DNA of 64,000 nt from Symbiodinium kawagutii (GCA_009767595.1 VSDK01026008.1:574339-638338); one strand, 5' to 3'. Shown: positions 23,428 to 37,700, counted from the first letter of the stretch. The notes: generated by a model from the sequence alone, not told the origin. A program made the numbers and translations.

Positions 23428-24195
23428 TCACGATTAATAAACCCCCCTAGTTAATCAACCACCTCCTCATCCCCAAACCCTGGTCCTTACTAAAGTTAAT
23501 TAGGCTCTGATTTCACCCCCTAATAAAATAAGTTCACCCAGAAACACCCCCTACTTAATCAACCACCTCTGGATCCCTAGGATTTTTTTATGCTTTTTCC
23601 TTTAGTTTAAAATTAGTTTTAATTGAAAACCCTTATCAATCCAATTGCTTCTCATGGCTAGTGGGCTTAGATTTCCCAAAAAGTCTATGTGTCTTTCTTT
23701 TTTACCCGCCTTTTAAAATCCATTAAAAAAAAACTTTTTAGGAGCTCACAAGGGGTACCCCCCACAAGCCTGGAACCCCCCTTTTTGAAATCAATTGAAA
23801 GACAATTGAAATCAATTTAAAAACAATTGAAATCAATTTAAGAACAATTGAAATCAATTTAAAAACAATTGAAATCAATTTAAAAACAATTGAAATCAAA
23901 TTAACAACAATTGAAATCAATTTAAACAATTGAAATCAATTTAAGAACAATTGAAATCAATTTAAGACCAATTGAAATCAATTTAAAAACAATTGAAATC
24001 AATTTAAGAACAATTGAAATCAATTTAAGACCAATTGAAATCAATTTCAAAACAATTGAAATCAATTTAAAAACAATTGACATCAATTTAAAAACCATTG
24101 AGGGCGTTTATTTGGGGGTGGTCACTTTTGGACACCTATGGTCAGACCTTGTCGACCTTGTCGACCTTGAGGGGGGGGGGGTTATTAATCCGGGG
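23428..24195. mobile_element. 0.8-kb terminal-inverted-repeat element, copy 1
   Basis: It starts GATTAATAAACCCCCCTAG and ends GGGGGTTATTAATCC, which are inverted tips. The left third (GTTAATCAACCACCTCCTCA and on) and the right third (GTCGACCTTGTCGACCTTG) are nearly identical to copy 2 at 28.62 kb. The middle is a 21-bp minisatellite. The internal minus-strand open frame of ISIVFKL repeats exists only because the unit length is a multiple of three. The tips resemble the small elements at 17.2 kb, so this is a larger member of that group. It is non-autonomous. Confidence 0.85.
23785..24105. repeat. 21-bp minisatellite (TTGAAATCAATTTAAAAAC)
   Basis: About fifteen units of a 21-bp AT-rich repeat. 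CAATTG and AAATT are self-complementary parts. Units vary at one or two positions (AAAAA, AAGAA, AGACC). It sits entirely inside the 0.8-kb element. Confidence 0.92.
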
Positions 24196-25322
24196 GATGC
24201 ATTAATTAGAAAAAGCTTGCCATGGTTGTAAATTATCATTGGGTATCAACCATACGTGCTGCATGAGTGTCTTTGGATGACTACCTCCTCCAATGCGGCT
24301 GCAACCGGGACCACCCAACTTATGATTTTATCTACTCCATACTCCATTTTGTCAAAGTGGACACATCAATTATGCCCTGTAGCATTGGTTCGCAATGAGA
24401 TGAAACTTTTCATAAGGATATTGCGGTACACAGGGTCCTCGGTTTACATAAATTTGACCCCCAGGCAATCATCTGCCATCTTGATGAGCACAGCGACATT
24501 TCACCATGGACTCTGTGCGGATGAGGTACCAAACGTAATCAGGGTCCTGACAAGAAGATACGTAACGCGATCATCATCATCATCATCATCATGCTGACAC
24601 GCACAATAGTGCTGTAATCAGCTCTTACAATTCCATGTTTTTTGCGAGTCAGCCCTCCGGTCTGCTGCAACCAAACACCGGCTACTTGATTTTGAATCCA
24701 AAGAAGATGAAGAGGACTACAACTAGATAGCATAATGTCCACCTTCAAATTCAGTTGATTGACAGCATGGTCTTAATCAATCTGAGCTCGGACCATGTGT
24801 TCGCAGAAATGGTTGGAATTTGAAAGGAGATCTCCATAGAACCTGCGCCAGCTTCGTGGCATTCCGGGCAAAGCGCAACCCTTTTGCAAGGCCAAAATCA
24901 TCAGATTTACTGAAGCATGTTAAATCTACAGTTGGAGCGCTTATATAGATATCACTTTTATGTGTTGTTGAATGGGGGTTACGAAGAAACATTAGATGTT
25001 TATGAAACCCATGCTGCAGGCCACGGAATCATCACATGAACACCCACAACAAGGCATACAATGATGCTTTGCAGGGAGACCTGATTTCCAGTTGAAGTTG
25101 GGTCGACGGTACTATATATTGAACTCCAACATTACACCCTCCTTGGTTTTCAGTTTTGCAAGCTTAGAATCTTCCATCATATCCTAAATGCATATACCAG
25201 GAATACAAAAGGGAAAACCCGCCAATCAACACTGCGAAATTTGTTTAACACTTAATAGCTTCTTTGGCCTTTATTGTCTGAAAATATTGGCCTTTCAAAT
25301 CAACTCCCAGTTCTTCGCTCAG

Positions 25323-25721
25323 GCCGGAACTGGGTCCACCACTGCGTCTCAACCAGAGAGGGCAGTCGTGTCCTCGCGGGAGAGTCTTGAAGAGAATCAT
25401 GATGTATGGGTTGAACACGTCCACCAACAGGATTTGGATGATCCGTCAAGTGAGAGCCAGAGCTCTCAAAAAGGATTAATGCACCAAAAGAGAGAGTGGA
25501 AGTTGAAACCCGGCAAGTATGAATGTGGAATGTCTGCAGTCTTGGTAGAAGCCACTACAAATTTATTTGAGTCTCCTGATCCAGTTTCCCATGCACCGGA
25601 AGTCTCAGATGACATCACAAAGGAGGGGAAAGAATCAAAAAATCAGAGCGATGATGAAAGCGAAGATGCAACCGAAGATCATCGAAAGGAACTTGAAACT
25701 TTCAAGGACTCATATTTCTAG
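25323..25721 (+). CDS. Acidic N-terminal exon of the methyltransferase-like gene
   Basis: A CGCTCAG acceptor precedes a frame reading AGTGSTTASQPERAVVSS, then KREWKLKPGKYECGMSAV and a strongly acidic tail (DDESEDATEDHRKELE) before TAG at 25719. WKxGxYEC is a motif I associate with this dinoflagellate family. The tail is probably disordered. The true 3' splice point may lie before the stop. Confidence 0.55.
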   Translation, partial: AGTGSTTASQPERAVVSSRESLEENHDVWVEHVHQQDLDDPSSESQSSQKGLMHQKREWKLKPGKYECGMSAVLVEATTNLFESPDPVSHAPEVSDDITKEGKESKNQSDDESEDATEDHRKELETFKDSYF

Positions 25722-28700
25722 TACAATGTCCAAGTAGTGCGTGATCTCATTTCAAATTCTCCTAGCCAGCTAGCATATTGGAATTTCTTCATTCAGTTCT
25801 CCTTAGTGAATTCATTTGCAGAACTCCAGACCTCTTTCTCAACCACCATCACTACCTGCCGCCGCCGCTGAAGCAACCAAGCACCTGATCTCCAGACAGA
25901 ACAGTCCTGATCCGGAGCATCTCAGAGAGGCCTAGCCAGCATCACATAAAACTGCAGGAATGTCAATTTGGATATCCTTGGACTAATCAATCTTGCTCAC
26001 CATTCAGGAATATTGATGGTGTTTTTTCTTCGTCAACTAACGCCATAGAAAAACCAAATTTGAACTCAGTACTAGCTCTCGCTAAGCCCAAAAAGTACTT
26101 CGCAAAGCTGCCAGGGCTAGGCAATCATATGAAGATGAAGAGCGGAAGGAAGAGTCATCACACTGTTCTGAGATTGCTCAGAAAAAAACCAGCAAGCAGG
26201 GATCGAAAGGAAAAGGAAAGGTTAAGGGTAGAGCATCTAAAGGAAAAGGCAAGAAGTCTCGAGGGAGGTCACCCAGAGACCCTCAAGCTTCAGCCATGAA
26301 TAAATCAAAACGAGTGAAAGTAAAACCCCAGAAGACACTAAGTCCTGAAAAAAGCAAAGAAAGCAAAGATTGATCATGATGATGATAAGGACTGGACCCA
26401 AACAAGACATATGCATATGTTTCTTCAGTTCAATCAACCTTCCAGCTCAATCGACTGTACAAGTTAAACATTCCAAATTTGATCATAACTATGTCCACTT
26501 CCTTACAAGACGCCACCTTCCCTGGACTTCGAGCCATTACTGATGACCACTTCTATGTTGAGGATCTTCCTGGTAAGGATCAGAAGTACCAAACCCAGCA
26601 AATTCTGTAGCTGATCCTGTGCCCCCCATTGGCTTGGTGATGTCGTGAACGATTGCTGGGCCCGATGCACATCAAAGCATTGGTGTGGTGTCAGGACCTT
26701 GGTCAAGAGTGCATCGGTTATACCACTGTACACCTGTTTACTGATCATGTTAATTAACCAACTCAAGTTTAGGTGCTACACGAAGAGCTTGTACATCAAA
26801 GCAGCGTGCCAAGAAAAGGTGAATGCCTTCAACACACAACATGGACCGACCTTCAAAGTGTCAAACCGTCATCATCAGTGAGCATTATTTTGCTTAATTA
26901 TATAGATGATGACATGTGCTAGGTCAACCAAAAAAAGCAATCTCACATTGGGTTTTTGCAAATGGCCTTCCACTCCTGAAGCGTCAAACTTCACTGGAAC
27001 CCTTGGTGCCTACTCAGCTGGGATGACGCCAAAGAGTTGGCTGGCTGGTCAGTGAATGCGGACTGATGGCTGGCATCTAGTGGTCTCGTTGGGGTTTGTG
27101 ATCACAAAGTTCCCCTTAGCTTAGTCGACTGGATCCCCAAATCAAAAATAAGCCTCAGCATAACCCGTGGATTGAAGAAATGTAAGTTAACGTTTGCGGG
27201 ATTTTGTCCAACTGGGGTATCTCTGCAATCCAGTTCTTTAAATCATGATCCATCTGTCAACCTAACGTTGCAAAAAAAGACCGGGTATTGTTTACTTATA
27301 CGTGATCAAATTATTCAATTTGGTCATGTCATATTTGCAGAATGCACTCAGGCTCAAATACTAGTTGAAACTATCACCGCAATGTTTTTCCCAAGTGCCA
27401 TCAGCTTTTGGATTTGTGGTAAAGATGGTTAGAAAAAATTGTCCGATCTCACCCTGACCAAATCCACCGTGCGCGCCTTGATCGCGCTCGGATTCCCCCT
27501 TCTGATGTCCAGACCTCAGCAAATCAGCATTCTGATGCATTTGATGCAACCGTGTCATCTAGATCCAAATGATAATTTTAGATGTTGCAGTGCAATCACA
27601 AGTCAGCCTGTGCTCATCTTAAAAAATGCTCTATACATGCGTGGATCATTAACATGTCAGAAAGCAGGCTGCAAAAAGCGCAGTGAGAAAGAATGCTTTT
27701 TTGCCTCGGCATTGGAAAAAAATCATCAAGCTTCGGCTCGAAAATTGTATTTAAAAATTGTAAATTGTGCCTACTTCTTCACACTCTGCCTTTTCGACGA
27801 CGAGGGAAGGCTGGGAGGATTAGCTTCAAGATGAGCACGATAGGCCTCCATTCTTTTCTTAGCCTCCACATGGTAGGCCTTCTGATGGCCCGTGCTCAGC
27901 TTCTCCCATTCAATCTTCGCATGCTTGGTAACCGCCGTTGCAGCCTTACCCTTGAACATATCCTGGAACTTCTTCCGATTTTCACTAAGATATATTCCAA
28001 AGCCTCCGCCAACGGGCTTCCTGGGCGCCGCATCCGCGGCTGCCCTTTTTTGGCTGGCAGCCTTCTCCCTTCGGACTCGCTGCAGCTCTGTCTTCCTTTT
28101 CCGCTTGTCCTCCTGAAGTAATCCGTCAACCGTCGGGCGCAATGCAATTCATCTCGGACTAGATGCATAAAACATATATATATATATATATGTGTAAATA
28201 TATATATATATGTGTGTGTGTGTGTGTTCCAACGCTCTAACTAATTATTTTCAAAATATGATACAAAGATTCATACTTTATGAAGAAAATTGAAGAAAAC
28301 CAAACAAAATCCGTCCTCGAGCTGCAGCGCTGAAGATTCTTCAGAATCTTTGGAATAGGACGATTCCGCGTCTGATTCCGATTGCGAATCCTTCACCGAG
28401 GCTGGCAAAGGGGAAGGTAGCCTTGCCGACGGAGCCTCAGGGTTATGTGTGGTACACCTTCATGGCGCATGCTGATCATATCACCAATTGAAGTTGCACA
28501 TTTACCCGAAAAGTTGTTTTTCTTATGGAGGAAAACGGATAAACACACACACACATTTTTATTACATCTATGTGTGGAATATGTCAATGAATGAAAATGT
28601 CTATATATAATGCAAAGGTAGGATTAATAAACCCCCCCTAGTTAATCAACCACCTCCTCATCCCCAAACCCTGGTCCTTACTAAAGTTAATTAGGCTCTG

Positions 28701-31700
28701 ATTTCACCCCCGAATAAAATAAGTTCACCCAGAAACTCCCCCTACTTAATCAACCACCTCTGGATCCCTAGGATTTTTTTATGCTTTTTCCTTTAGTTTA
28801 AAATTAGTTTTAATTGAAAACCCTTATCAATCCAATTGCTTCTCATGGCTAGTGGGCTTAGATTTCCCAAAAAGTCTATGTGTTTTTCTTTTTTACCCGC
28901 CTTTTAAAATCCATTGAAAAAACAACAATTTTTTAGGAGCTCACAAAGGGTACCCCCCACAAGCCTGGAACCCCCCTTTTTGAAATCAATTCAAAAAAAT
29001 TGAAATCAAATTAAGAACAATTGAAATCAATTTAAAAACAATTGAAATCAATTTAAGAACAATTGAAATCAATTTAAAAACAATTGAAATCAATTAAAAA
29101 ACAATTGAAATCAAATTAACAACAATTGAAATCAATTTCAAAAATTGAAATCAAATTAAGAACAATTGAAATCAATTTCAAAACAATTGAAATCAATTCA
29201 AAAACAATTGAGATCAATTTAAAAATTGAAATCAATTTAAGAACAATTGAAATCAATTCAAACACAATTGAAATCAATTTAAAAACAAATGAGATCAATT
29301 TAAAAACAATTGAAATCAATTTAAGAACAATTGAAATCAATTCAAACACAATTGAAATCAATTTAAAAACAATTGAGGGCGTTTATTTGGGGGTGGTCAC
29401 TTTTGGACACCTATGGTCAGACCTTGTCGACCTTGTCGACCTTGGGGGGGGTTATTAATCCGGGGTTTGCATTATAAGAGTTACAAAGGTCATAATTCAA
29501 AATATGAAACAACAAGTATGTAGGAGTTCTTTCTCAATTTTTCTCTGGTAGGCTTTCAAACGCTTCAGTCCCTAGGGTGGCCTTACCATTTCACCGGGCA
29601 CAACGAGGGCACAGATGGTTTTCATGGGGCCTAGTGACCTGACAGCAAAGATTTCAATCGCCGCTTTTCATTGTCGATAGCCACGCTACAATGTCGGCTT
29701 CCATTCATCCGTACTTGTATGTGCACATGGAGATATAACCATGGTTATAGATCCTATAAGGTAGCTGAACTGACCCCTAACCATTGGTGAACAAAACCCT
29801 ATAAGGTAGCTGAACCAACCCCGTGACGAAACCATGGTTCGTCACCACTTGCGAGCCGTGGGGGGTGCACATCCAAGCAGGGTTTATGAAAAATAGCTTT
29901 CGCAATGCTTTAGCCCAGTAACTCGTACTTTTTGCCGTTCAAAAATCCGTCAATTACTGGTTGAGTCAATGTGGATGTTTCTCAAAAAAGGGGGCCCCCA
30001 AATCATCCAACAGTAATCATTTTGGGTAATAAGCCAACTGTTTTTGCGGCTCCTGATGTTCAGAAACACCCATTTGTGTCAATGGTAAGAACCAAAAAAT
30101 CCGACTGTGGCAATCCGTTGGCTGACCTGCCTGAAATTGATGTTTGGCCAAAGGGCTATACCAGTTGGCCGACAGTTCAACGGCCCCAAGACTGGGGATA
30201 CCAAGTTGGGAAAACGGAACATTTTCGCTCTGCAAAATCAACCGCTTGGAATGATGGCTCGGGCCAAGGAGGTATGGTTTTCGTGGTTGAACTGCTGACA
30301 CCTACAGCTACGAATGGAATTCGTTAGCCCCTGCCGCATGTGTCCCATCGATATTCATGCGTAGATCCTGAATGTCTGCATGCCACAAAGTCTTGAAGCA
30401 TACGGAAACAAGCACAAGTCATGACTCAAATGGTGGTTTCTCAATTCAAAGGGGTACCCCCAGTTAAAACACACCCTTGAAAGTGGTTATACATCACTAT
30501 ACGCCAACCGAAACTTTGGGGGTCCCCTTTAGCTTGAAAAAAAACATATCATGACTACAACCAGTCGTTGCATCAACCCGTGGCGTTCAGCTTGTCATGG
30601 TAACATCCATCCTGCGCTGGCGGCAGGGCACTACATAGGGCGTCTCTTGCGACTGCAATAGCTCGATGGCCTCGCAGGCGAAGGTGAATTGGAGTCGCTC
30701 ATTGGTTAATTGATGGTCATAGAAGTGATGTTTCGTGTTCATGGTTGATTGATGGGTTAGTTTTGGTTCATCCAATGAACCATCAGTTGATCATCAAATG
30801 ACCAATGAATCAACTGGTCATGGATGACTCATCAACTAACAATCGACTAACTATCAACGCTGAATACAGTGAATTGGTTAATTGATGGTTAATTGATGGT
30901 AACCGCCGGTGAGTTGATGGTCAGTGGACGGACAAGTCATTTCTATCGGATGATTTTGATGGTTTCCACTGGCTTCATGGTTGTTAACATAGGCTTATAT
31001 CATCTAGTCAATGTCAATAGTGGTCCACGATGATTAATGCAATGTTATCAACATAGTTCATCATGGCCAACTATTGCTTGAGAATGGGTAACAATGGTTT
31101 ACCATTGCTACTTCAGTCTGGTTCTGACGATTCAGCATAGCTGGCAGTAAACCGTGAGGAAAAATCATCAGCAGCGGCCGCTGAGGACACAAATAGGACG
31201 AGCTCGTGGCATCACTGTTGGCGAATGCATCCATGATTCACCCTTGTACCAATGAAAACCTTACGTTGGCTCTATACTAGTCATGAAATTCTGTACCATG
31301 AAACCTTTTCAGCGAATTGCTGGTATAATTCTTGATGGCATTACACTCTCTCTCGGTGTGTTTACAGCAAATAAATGCTTGTTAAAACGTGGCTAGATAG
31401 ATATAGTTGCTATATGATAGATATGCGTGCTGCTCACATTGGCGGACCTCTGAAAACAGCCATTGATTGTCTTAACCAAACCATTTGGGAATCATTCAGG
31501 GGTTTTCAGATGCACCGCTAATGTTGCTCATAATCCGTCAATCATCATGATCCACCATCACAAACATTTAAGCACTATAAATCCTTACATTGACGATAGC
31601 TCATGTACTTAATTCACCCTTATTATTCACGGTCAGAATTAGTCATTAGTTGATATCAATTATACCTAGGACAACCTGAGGGAACAAATCTTAGGTGTTT

Positions 31701-34700
31701 GGATGAAAAGCAGGCTTTTGAAGGGGTCCAGCCTGAAACGCCTAAAATTCAGCGAAACGCCAAAAATTGGAAAATTCCAATTTGTGTAGATGTTTTACAA
31801 ATTGGAGAGTTTGAATGCAGCCATTTGGTTCATCCTCTTGGCCATTCATCCCACTTGCATCTTGCTCCAGTGCGCCCTGCTTGATCGCTTTGTTTCAACC
31901 AAACTCTTGAATCGATCAACAAAGTTCAGAGGTACCAATGGTGCCACAGCCATCTTCAAGTCTCTACCGAGGCAGCGCGGCACATCATCTTTAGCACTCA
32001 CCTATTGGGCAATGTCAACTACCTTTGCCTGTTGCAAGGGCACAGCGGAACAGTAATTCTGAGAATGGCCATAGCCCCCCTACCAATCAGAACACCATGT
32101 GCAGGTTTTTGACATTGCTCAATTTCCAGAATCTTCAAGACTCTTCATGTGACTTGAGGGTGCGCCCATCATGCCAGCTCGATCGTTTTTTTTCTTGCTC
32201 AAGCGCTCGAGTTTGCAGTTGCTTTTTCTCCACCTTCCAACCTCGGAGGGGGATGGCTGAGATAGGGGAAGTAGGCTCTTTAGGCCTGATCTTGGAGGGT
32301 GACAAAGATGTAAGAGATTACGCTCGGACACACAGGCGTCTCACCGATTGGCCAGAGGAAGCCGTTGGTATCCCATCGTGCCCAGCTATTGGTTGCAATC
32401 TACGCCTTCTCTTGCATGTCCTTGATTGGTGGAGCCAACAATCAGATGAGCCAAAAGCAATCCCAATCAACATTGTGAGAGAAGAGGCCTGATACTATTC
32501 CTCGTGTTTGTGTTGCCTACTGTTTAGGGTTGTTTGAAAATGAGTGGTATGTTCCACTACTACGTGGGCAATGGTCCAAACCCTTGTTGGCCTGGCTAGT
32601 TCCTCTGATTGCGCGCTCTTCAACCAATTACTCAGTTCGAACTGCCTGTCATCACTGGAGGCTACTAATTGACAGAACCACATGCAACAGTGTTGGAAAT
32701 CCCTCGGTACATTTCACCATGATGTTAATTTCAAAAAAAATATTGGGTGTACTTGTGAGATGTTGAGGAAGGTTTCCAAAAATGTTGGTAGCATTTACCA
32801 TCTGGTAGAACATGTTCTGGTTGATCTCACCTTATTATGTTGGGACTTGATAGTACGGATGCAGGTTGAACATCTTCAAATGGTGGGTGAAGAAGTTGTG
32901 CAGTAATATTCTTTTCGCCAACCACCAACGCCGAACTCCACCCTTACCCTGAAGGTGAAAGCATTCTGGAAGGACATGAAGATGCCTTCGGCCAAAGCCG
33001 CTCTCAATTTGGATAGCTGGGGTATCAAACAAATGGTCTCCCTTGGATTCAAGAGGTGGTCCAATTCTACAGCACCACGGGTTCCCCGACTTTGCTTTAC
33101 ATAAACCTTTCTTTTTTTTCCATTGCAGCTGGAAGAAAACGATCTTAAATAGTCAATGCCAAAGATCCCCAGAATAGTCACCAGTTTGCTTCATTGTCCA
33201 AGGACCCGCTCTTGCAGCCGCTTTGGGACCGTATGGACAAGTATTGGGGTGGCATGCGCTTTCAGAAAGATGATGGTGATGATGATTCACCAACGGGTGC
33301 ACTTGCTATTGAAGATGGCCAAGTCACTGATGATGCCCCAGATGATCTTCGACGACAGAAAGACGAAGAGAAAGTAGATGATCGCACAAATGGTACGGAG
33401 AGAGAAGACAAAGCACATGATACGAAGAGTCATGATCAACAGAAGAGTGCAGAGAAACAAAATCAATCAAATGATGCCAAGAGCGATGATCAGAAAAAAA
33501 GTAGTGCAGAGAAAGAAGAGCCAAAGAAAGACACTACAGATCCCAAACGTTCCCAACATCAAGGCGATGGCCCAGGTGGCCCTGAGGCAACCTCTACTTC
33601 ATCTTCCAGCCAGGAAGCCAATGAGAAAGCCAGGCTTGTCCGCATGGAACTCATCAGGCCTGGCAGGTACCAGACTTCCGACCACCATCGGCCAACAACA
33701 AAGATCGATGTTTTGACTAGATTGTATGGTAAAGAAATTTTAACATGAGCTAAGCATTATGTTTTTTAATTGTTTGTCTAGTGATTTGACCATGCCTTCT
33801 TTCTTGGTTCCATTCGTGCTGAAAAATCAACTGCGGCGAGCCCTGTTTAGGCGAGAACTCGCTCGGCGCAAAGCAATCAAAGCTGCAGCCGAACAAGGAG
33901 AATCGGGGTTCTTCAAACTTCATTTGAGCTACAGTCTTGACTAACAAAACCACAAATAGTTTCGTAGAACATAAACATCGATAGTCTAATACGAAACCAA
34001 CCACGGGGGATAAACATCATGTTTCCAACTAGCAGGACCTGCTCCTGAAGCTGCTGAGACACTCCCCTACGATCCAAGTTCGGCTTTGGATGGCTTATGC
34101 CTTCAGGAACCACCACCTTTACCGCAGGGAACCCCCAAGCGATTTGCTGATGGAAAGTTGCTACATGCTACAACGCTGCGACTTCCCTGGGGACCTGAAC
34201 ATGAGGAGGCGAGACATGGCCCCAATCATTTTTTGTATCTAGGTACGCAAGTGTGGAATTCAACAAGAACTATAGGCTGAGATGGTTTAACTGCTTGGCT
34301 GTATTTAGTGGCTGGTACCTGACCTGCCTGGTTCCTGTTTTACACAACGCCCTGCAGGCGAAGCCAGCAGAAGATCTTCAAACCCTTGCTTACGAGAAAG
34401 ATGGGGAGGGGAATGCAGGGCAGGTACGCATGCACCAAGAAACCACCACAAGGCAGGAAGCAGTAGATGTTGAGGTAGAGATGCAGCAGCAGAAGAAGCA
34501 TGATGAGGGCTTGAAGGATGCCGAAGAAGTGAAAGAAAAAAGCCCTGAGGAGATGGAGGGGGCAGGTTCCACAGAACAGGCGAAAGAAAAAAAGCCAGAG
34601 GAGATGGAGGAGGCAGGTTCCACAGAACAGGTGAAAGAAAAAAAAACAGAGGAGATGGAGGGGGCAGGTTCCACAGAACAGGTGAAAGAAAAAATGCCAG

Positions 34701-37700
34701 AGGAGATGGAGGAGGCAGGTTCGCACACAGAAGGTACAGTAAGTGACCTGAAGACAGCGTCAGAAAAGGTTGCCAATGAGGAGGGTCAGGATGATGGTAT
34801 GGATAGGGCAGTGGAGATGGAAGAAAACGAGGCCAAGACCAGCGAGGAAGATCCTAAAAGCAAAGCAGGTGCTGAGGTGCCAGACTTGCTGACTGACCCA
34901 CCTGCATTGGTGAGGCGCCAGGACCAATTTAGTCAGGCAGAGAAAAAAAAGACGAAAAAACAGAAGGGCAAAGCAGCGAAGGAAAACGAGGATGACGAGG
35001 AGGAACATGAGAAGAAGACTGCTGAAGAAGAGGATGTTCCAGAATCCCGGAGGAAACGAACGCGAGGAAGACAGCCAAAGGAGACAAAGGAGACCGAGGA
35101 AAAGAAGACAAGAGCAAAAAAGAAAGATCAGAGAGGCACGGCAGACGAGAAGAGGCAGAGAAAGCCACGAGGAAGAGGAAAGACCAAGGAGATCAAAGGA
35201 GATCATGAGAAGTCCCAAGCCGAAAGCAAGCAAGATCAACAGGAGGAAGAGGTGAAAGGCAAGCCTGGAAAGCGTGTCAAGAAGGACCAGGAGCGGAAGG
35301 ATGAGGAGAAAAGTGCCAAGAAGAGTAGTGAGGCTGAGAAGATTCCAGGGCGCAAACGGCTCAGGAAAGCGGCCGTGGAGGAGAAGGAGATTGAAGGTGG
35401 AGAGGCCAAGGAAAAGGAGTGCGATCAAGAAGCAGAGACTGGCGACAAAAAAGACACGAAAAAGAAGAAAGCCACGAAGACAGTGGGTGATCGCAAGACT
35501 TCAGGAGATCAGGAGAAGATGGAGAAGCCACAGGAAGATGGAAAGGATGGAGGAACCGAACCAACTAGCTTTGCCAGACGCCCCCGGCCTGCCACGCGGC
35601 CTTCAAAGGACCGATGGGAAGCCATTAAGAGCGCTTTCATTGAGATCATCAAGCCCAAGGTCAAGCATCATTCGAAGTTGCAGGTTCGGTTTGAAAAAGG
35701 TACCTAGATTAAGGGGAAAGGAGCAATACTCAATCAACGGGTAACTTGTGTTTAAGGAATGTAGTAGCTAATAGCAATGCTTGCTCCCTGAAGGTATCCT
35801 TTTGGAATGCTTGTATGGCATCTTCGGATTTCATGACCGCCGCCAACTCATCCGACATGTTGAAAGAGACTAAGAACCTAGCAGCCAACTTTCCGGTGGA
35901 GTGAGCACTGTGAGCAGGGGAAACCTTAGGGTAGAAAGACTGCACTGTGAAGATGCGCAGTAGCCCACAGTAGCTAAGAGTTTTTCATAGACCTTAGGGT
36001 TCAACTTTTGGGTGGGCTATTCACGGATTGGAGAGCCGAAGAAGCTTTCATGTCCAATAGCCAGGGGGATGTTGCAAACATCTATCTTGAGCATAGGTGG
36101 AAAAAATAAGTTTTGCAACTGCAATCATGCGGTGCCTGCTTCTTGGATTGCTGTGGGGAAGTGGTGTTGAATAGTACAAGCATTAATGTATTACGCATCT
36201 TGGTTAAAAGTCATTCATGGCAACAGTATAACTCACTGAACCAATATTTCTCAGAGGAGCTAATCGGTGAAGGGTCATTCCTAACCTTTACTTTGCCCAT
36301 GACCAGGCCTGGCTTCAACCTATGCCCAGGCATGGGCAGTTCAAATGTCACAGCGCCTAAACTAGAAGATCATACTGTGGCGCACCAAGTTCCAGGCGCC
36401 CAGAGATTCCACTTCGAGCAGCTAAGTTTGGGTATACTAACGAAACTTTTCGTGGCATACCTTCGGCAAGTAGCCTGCCTGACACGTTTGCTCGCACAAT
36501 TGCATTCTGATTTCACCTTTTTCAATATTGCTCTTCTTGTGGCTACTTGTCTTGCCTTTGATATCGAAAACGGATTCGCAAAATAGTTGAGAGATGTTGG
36601 GAGTTTTTGTTGTTGAGGATGCAATCGCCTTCTCCACTGTAGCTGTGTTTGCTCACTTGGTTCCTAGTGCTTCCAGCCCTAGTCCAGCCATGATGACCCC
36701 AATCGACTTGGTGGTGGTTGTCCAGCGCCTAATGTTCCTCCAAGTGCCAAAGGAGACTTGGAGATTTGTCAGTCCTATTCATAGAAGTGGTAGTTGCTGA
36801 ACCTTCTGTGTAATCAATGCTAGTTGTTTGACCTGGAGGAGTTTATCGCAGCCGTGCTTCTAACTTCATGGCTTGATTTGCCAGAAATGGGAAACTTTGA
36901 GGTTGTTGAATTCTTCGCTGGCAAAGCTAGGGTCAGTCGCTTTTGTGCGCGCATGGGGCTGGTGACCGGTGCATACGATATCCGCTATGATCAAACAAGT
37001 GGCACTGGCCGTTCGTCATACAGTGGCAAGTATAAGAGGTCTTACATGGACATCAACTCAAGCGCAGGCTATTTGTTCCTTGCCTTTTTCTTCAATCTTA
37101 TGAACATCCTTGAGGTAACTTGCACACCCACCCCACCACGAATATCCACAAGTATTTCAGCTGGGTTTGTTCACGGGTTCATGTTTCACACTGCGCCTAG
37201 GCTGGCCATCAAGATGATTTTGTCTTGTCGCTGGCGGGACTTGGCTAGCATGTTTGCGCCAGTATGCTCTAGCTTCTGTGCTGCCAATCAGGGTACTGCT
37301 CTACGTGATTTGCTGAATGGATGGGGGAATTTCTTTCATCCAAGCATCAACCGGGGAAACCGCATGATGTCCAGGACGGTTGTTCAAACTCAATCCCCTT
37401 TAGTTATTTCAAACATTCTGGTTGATGAAATCACAGGTTGGAAGGTTTTTAAATTTGAATGCTTCTTGTCAAGGGCAACTTGGATTACAAAGTGTTACAT
37501 TCTCTTCAGTTGTGAGTTGACATGAATTCAATAATACGGGTTCCTGGGAGGACAGTGTTGCTGGTGGTGCTGGCGGTTGTTTGCGATGCGCTGTTCTTAT
37601 TGGAGCAGCCAAGTGGATCTTCGATCCTTGACTACCCCAGAGTTCAATGGCTAATCCGAGTTTTACGACGAGCTGGTGTCCCAGCCACATGGCAGCCTAA

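Noticed and set aside
23738-23929. ISIVFKL-repeat open frame (also 29116-29458 on both strands)
   Set aside because: The frame exists only because the 21-bp minisatellite unit is a multiple of three and has no stop codon.
34340-35428. Leu/Phe-rich 'membrane protein' on the minus strand
   Set aside because: It is the antisense of the Glu/Lys-rich exon: GAG/AAG codons read backwards give Leu/Phe.
37075-37200. Reading straight through 37075-37200 as methyltransferase-like protein
   Set aside because: The open frame continues by chance, but splicing at 37074/37201 restores AGYLLAIKMIL and a continuous motif order.
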